Assembly (NCBI GenBank): GCA_965116355.1
Contig: OZ220679.1
Coordinates: 62,001-126,000, forward strand
DNA: 64,000 nt
From: UBA1127 sp965116355
GTDB lineage: Bacteria > Chloroflexota > Dehalococcoidia > Lucifugimonadales > UBA1127
Direction of reading: 5' to 3'
Both the position numbers and the translations under genes were made by a program. The notes below the pieces were generated by a model. The model was given only the letters and a program-made list of their open reading frames with translations. It had not been told where the DNA came from and did not search any database. This document shows positions 61,425 through 64,000 of this stretch, one piece after another. Position 1 is the stretch's first letter; the number at the start of each line of letters is the position of its first letter.

Positions 61425-62718
61425 TCAAGATGCCGCCGCACTTGCCGGCAAACGTGGCGGCTTTGCCGCCAACATGAGTGCGCCGGCCATCGCCCATCCC
61501 GCCGCGATGATGAGAAACGCCAGCGTGTACGAGTCCTGCAGGTCGAAGAGGAAGGCGATGAACAGCGGGCTCGCCGCACCGGACGCCGTCATGAAGGGCC
61601 GGAGCACGCCGTTTATGGCGCCGAGGTGCAGCCGGCCGAAGTAGTCGGCGACGATGACCCCCATCAGCGTGATGTACGCGCCGATGGTCAGGCCGTGCAG
61701 GCCGGAGGCGATGAGCATCGAGGTCTGGCCGCCCACGTTCAGGATCAGCAGGACGGTGCCCGCGGTCAGGATGAGCTGCGGGCCGATGAGGTAGCGCAGA
61801 GGTACCCGCTCGGCCAGCAGGCCCCAGACGGGGCGGAAGCTCACGGAGCCGACGGCGAAGGCCGTCGCGCTAAGGGCCGCGACGGACTCGGGGATTCCGC
61901 TGTCCTGGTAGAACGGCACGAGGTTGGCGTGGAACCCGCCAATCCCGATGCCCACCAGCATGAACGCGGCGACTATGAGCCAGAAGGAGAGTGTTCGGAC
62001 ACTCTCGCGCACAGTCAGCCCGCCGGCGGCGATGGTGCGGGGCAGGCTCGCAGGTTGCGGTCCTTCGACTCGCTCAGAGCTTTCCGGCGAGTCTCCATCC
62101 GGTAACTGGCCGATGTCCTCGGGACGCGTGCGCACCAGGAAGGAGAGGGGGATGAGCACGCAGAGCGCCACAATGCCCAGGACAAACCACGCCATGCGCC
62201 AGTCGGAGGCGTCGATGAGGGCCTGCAGGGAGACAGGGTAGAGCATGGGCCCCAGGCCGGGCCCCATCGCGGCGATGCCGAGCACGCGGCCCCGCTTTCG
62301 CACGAACCACTTGGGCAGAGATAGTCATCGAGAGCGCAAAGCCGCCGGTGATCTGCGCGATGCCGCCGGAGACGCCAAAGAGCAGGTAGAACTGCCACAG
62401 ACTGTCGATGTAACGCAGCCCTATGAGTGAGACGCCGAGCAGCACGGCGGAGAAGAGCATCAGGCGCATGGGGCCTCTGCGGGTGTCCTGCATCGGCCCG
62501 ACGATGGGGGCCAGCGCGCCGCCCACGAGCATCTGGAACGTCAGCGCGCCGTAGAAGGCGGCCCTCGACCACTCCAGATCCTCGGTCATCGGCCGCACGA
62601 ACACGCTCGCGCCCCAGACGCCGACGCCCGTCGAGAACGACCCGGCGATGATGGCGACGCCCAGCAGGACCCAGCCGTAGTACAGCTTTGGGAGACGCAG
62701 GCCCAGCCTATTCATCAT
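61425..62718 (-). pseudogene. MFS transporter with a frameshift (monocarboxylate-type)
   Basis: The N-terminal half (from ATG 62718, 'LPKLYYGWVLLGVAIIAGSF') and C-terminal half (to 61425) are both clear MFS sequence but in different frames. Comparison with the adjacent paralogue ('LPKWFVRRRGRVLGLAAMG') shows the break near 62311-62325, where one base is extra or two are missing. With it repaired the protein would have about 430 residues and 12 membrane segments. The central loop holds a family A repeat ('SSERVEGPQ') at 62061-62090, in frame. A sequencing or assembly error is possible. Confidence 0.8.
62061..62090. repeat. Family A repeat in the central loop of the first tandem MFS gene
   Basis: 'tccttcgactcgctcagagc' at 62061-62080, in frame with the C-terminal half. 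A related copy occupies the same loop in the neighbouring MFS gene. Confidence 0.65.
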
Positions 62719-62757
62719 GCGCCGGACTATAGCACGAATAGTGGCGTGCCCCGCCTC

Positions 62758-64000
62758 CTACCTAGCAGGTTCCGGCGCAGCGCCGCCGGGGGCACGCTCG
62801 GGGCCGGGTTGGCGCCGGGGAGGGGCGGCCAGCAGCATGAGGCAGCCGGCGACGACCCATGCTGACGCGATGATGAGGAACGCCGTAGTGTACGAGTCCT
62901 GCAAGTCGAAGAGGAAGGCTATCAGGACAGGGCTCATCGCCCCCGCGGCTGTGATGAACGGCCGCATGACACCGTTGATGGCGCCCAAGTGCGATCGGCC
63001 GAAGTAGTCGGCGACGAGCAGTCCCTGCAGCGTGATGAACGCGCCGATGGTCAGGCCGTGCAGGGCCGCGGCGATGAGCATGGAGGTCTGCCCGCCGACG
63101 TTGAGGATGAGCAGCACCGTCCCGGCGCTGAGGACAAGCTGCGGGCCAATGAGCCATCGGACAGACACGCGCTCCGCAAGCAGGCCCCACACAGGGCGCA
63201 GGGCGACGGAGGCGATCGCGAAGGCTGTCCCGCTCAACGCGGCAACCTGTGCCGCCAAGCCGATGTCCTGGAAGTACGTCACAAGGTTGGCGTGGAAGCC
63301 GCCCATCCCGAGGCCCACCAGCATGAACGCGCCAACGATGAGCCAGAACGCCATCGTCCTGAGGCCCTCGCGGACCGTCAGCCCTTCCACCTCGCGCGTC
63401 GGGCGGGCGGGCGGCGGCGATGTTGGCGGTCGCCCTTCGACAGGCTCCGGGCGTCAACGGGTAAGGCGGCGGGAGTCAGCGACGAACGGGGAGCGGGGCT
63501 GCATTGGCTTGCACGGGCGGCGGGTCGTCCGGCTTGTCGCCGTCGGGCAGCAGGCCCATGTCCTCGGGCCGCGTGCGCACCATGAATGACACGGGCACCA
63601 GGATGCACAGCGCGGCCAGCCCCAGCGCGAACCACGCCTCGCGCCAGTCGAAGAGATCTATGAGGGCCTGGATGGAGATGGGGAAGAGCATGGGGCCGAG
63701 GCCCGGACCCATGGCGGCCAGCCCCAAAACGCGGCCACGTCTCCGTACGAACCACTTGGGCAGAATCACCCGGGTGAGCGCGTTGATGCCGGATACCTGC
63801 GCGATGCCACCGAAGAGGCCAAAGAGCAGGTAGAACTGCCACAGGCTGTCCACCCACCGCGTCAGCATCAGCGAGACGCCCAGCAGCACCGCGGACATCA
63901 GCATCAGCCGCCGCGGGCCGTTGCGCGTGTCCTGAATCGGGCCGACGATGGGCGCCAGCGCACCCCGCCACGAGCGTACGGACGGTCAGAGCGCCGAAGT
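62758..64000 (-). pseudogene. Second tandem MFS transporter, frame-disrupted and cut by the window edge
   Basis: Close paralogue of the gene at 61425-62718. The N-terminal half (63476-63904 and upstream, 'WVDSLWQFYLLFGLFGGIAQ') stops at 63476; the C-terminal half (62758-63390, 'GLTVREGLRTMAFWLIVGAF') resumes in another frame, with an 85-bp gap containing a family A repeat. A second shift, an extra G in a G run near 63966, breaks the frame again before the edge. Either a decaying duplicate or sequence errors. Confidence 0.78.
63431..63462. repeat. Family A repeat at the break in the second tandem MFS gene
   Basis: 'cgcccttcgacaggctccgg' at 63431-63450 followed by a diverged tail; lies between the two half-frames of the MFS gene. 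Confidence 0.7.

Noticed and set aside
61425..62718. Programmed frameshift in the MFS gene
   Set aside because: No slippery heptamer or downstream structure was seen; the neighbouring paralogue has unrelated breaks, so decay or sequence error is simpler.

Overview
The window is about 64 kb of GC-rich bacterial DNA with dense, mostly minus-strand genes and many 4-base (ATGA) or 1-base (TGATG) start/stop overlaps. Gene content points to a Chloroflexota-type bacterium, probably a Dehalococcoidia / SAR202-like lineage known from metagenomes. The signs are dprA-topA-xerC order, a HerA/NurA pair, Hnd-type NuoEFG, a family III CoA-transferase beside a CitE-like lyase and a CMD-family protein, a phthalate-dioxygenase-like Rieske oxygenase, multiple MFS paralogues and proline/threonine-rich lipoproteins. 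The assignment is an inference; no rRNA or other decisive marker is present.

Layout. (1) 1-3.4 kb: a type I restriction-modification operon (hsdM, then hsdS running off the left edge) with a mazEF-type toxin-antitoxin pair between the two genes. (2) 3.8-16.8 kb: a five-gene minus-strand operon with a 2,465-residue triple-transglutaminase/HEAT/Ig-like membrane protein, an 825-residue membrane protein, MoxR, a DUF58 protein and a small membrane protein. (3) 17-25 kb: plus-strand DNA-processing genes dprA, topA, xerC and dinG. (4) 24.9-28.6 kb: a lipoprotein with four Cache-like repeats, divergent from an NCS2 nucleobase permease with an extra C-terminal domain. (5) 28.7-31.3 kb: an OGG-type glycosylase, then, on the other strand, a CCA-adding enzyme and a small thioredoxin-fold gene with an in-frame TGA followed by a SECIS-like hairpin. 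(6) 31.3-41.4 kb: MFS, SDR, HerA, HAS-barrel-like partner, NurA, GIY-YIG, DUF433, DUF429 and SelB. (7) 41.4-50.5 kb: lipoproteins, a Rieske oxygenase, a small zinc-ribbon-like protein, the CMD/CaiB/CitE operon, a DUF998 protein and a Nudix hydrolase. (8) 50.5-61.4 kb: PriA, L19 with a long acidic tail, two PIN toxin-antitoxin modules, NuoEFG and a D-2-hydroxyacid dehydrogenase. (9) 61.4-64 kb: two tandem MFS paralogues, both frame-disrupted.

The strongest observation is the ArsC/Spx-like gene at 29627-29980. Reading through TGA gives a UxxC redox motif at the expected active-site position, with a well-placed ribosome binding site upstream and an 8-bp hairpin with a GGU loop 23 nt after the TGA. 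The selenocysteine elongation factor SelB is encoded about 10 kb away, so both the cis signal and one dedicated trans factor are in the same window.

A second theme is three families of short interspersed repeats: A, 'cttcgacaggctcag..'; B, a hairpin 'ttcctgcctgcgcaggaa'; C, a hairpin 'ctccggctttcgccggag'. They occupy most intergenic gaps and have entered reading frames of xerC, herA, nurA, DUF433 and both MFS genes. All function calls rest on motif reading by eye; no database search was run.
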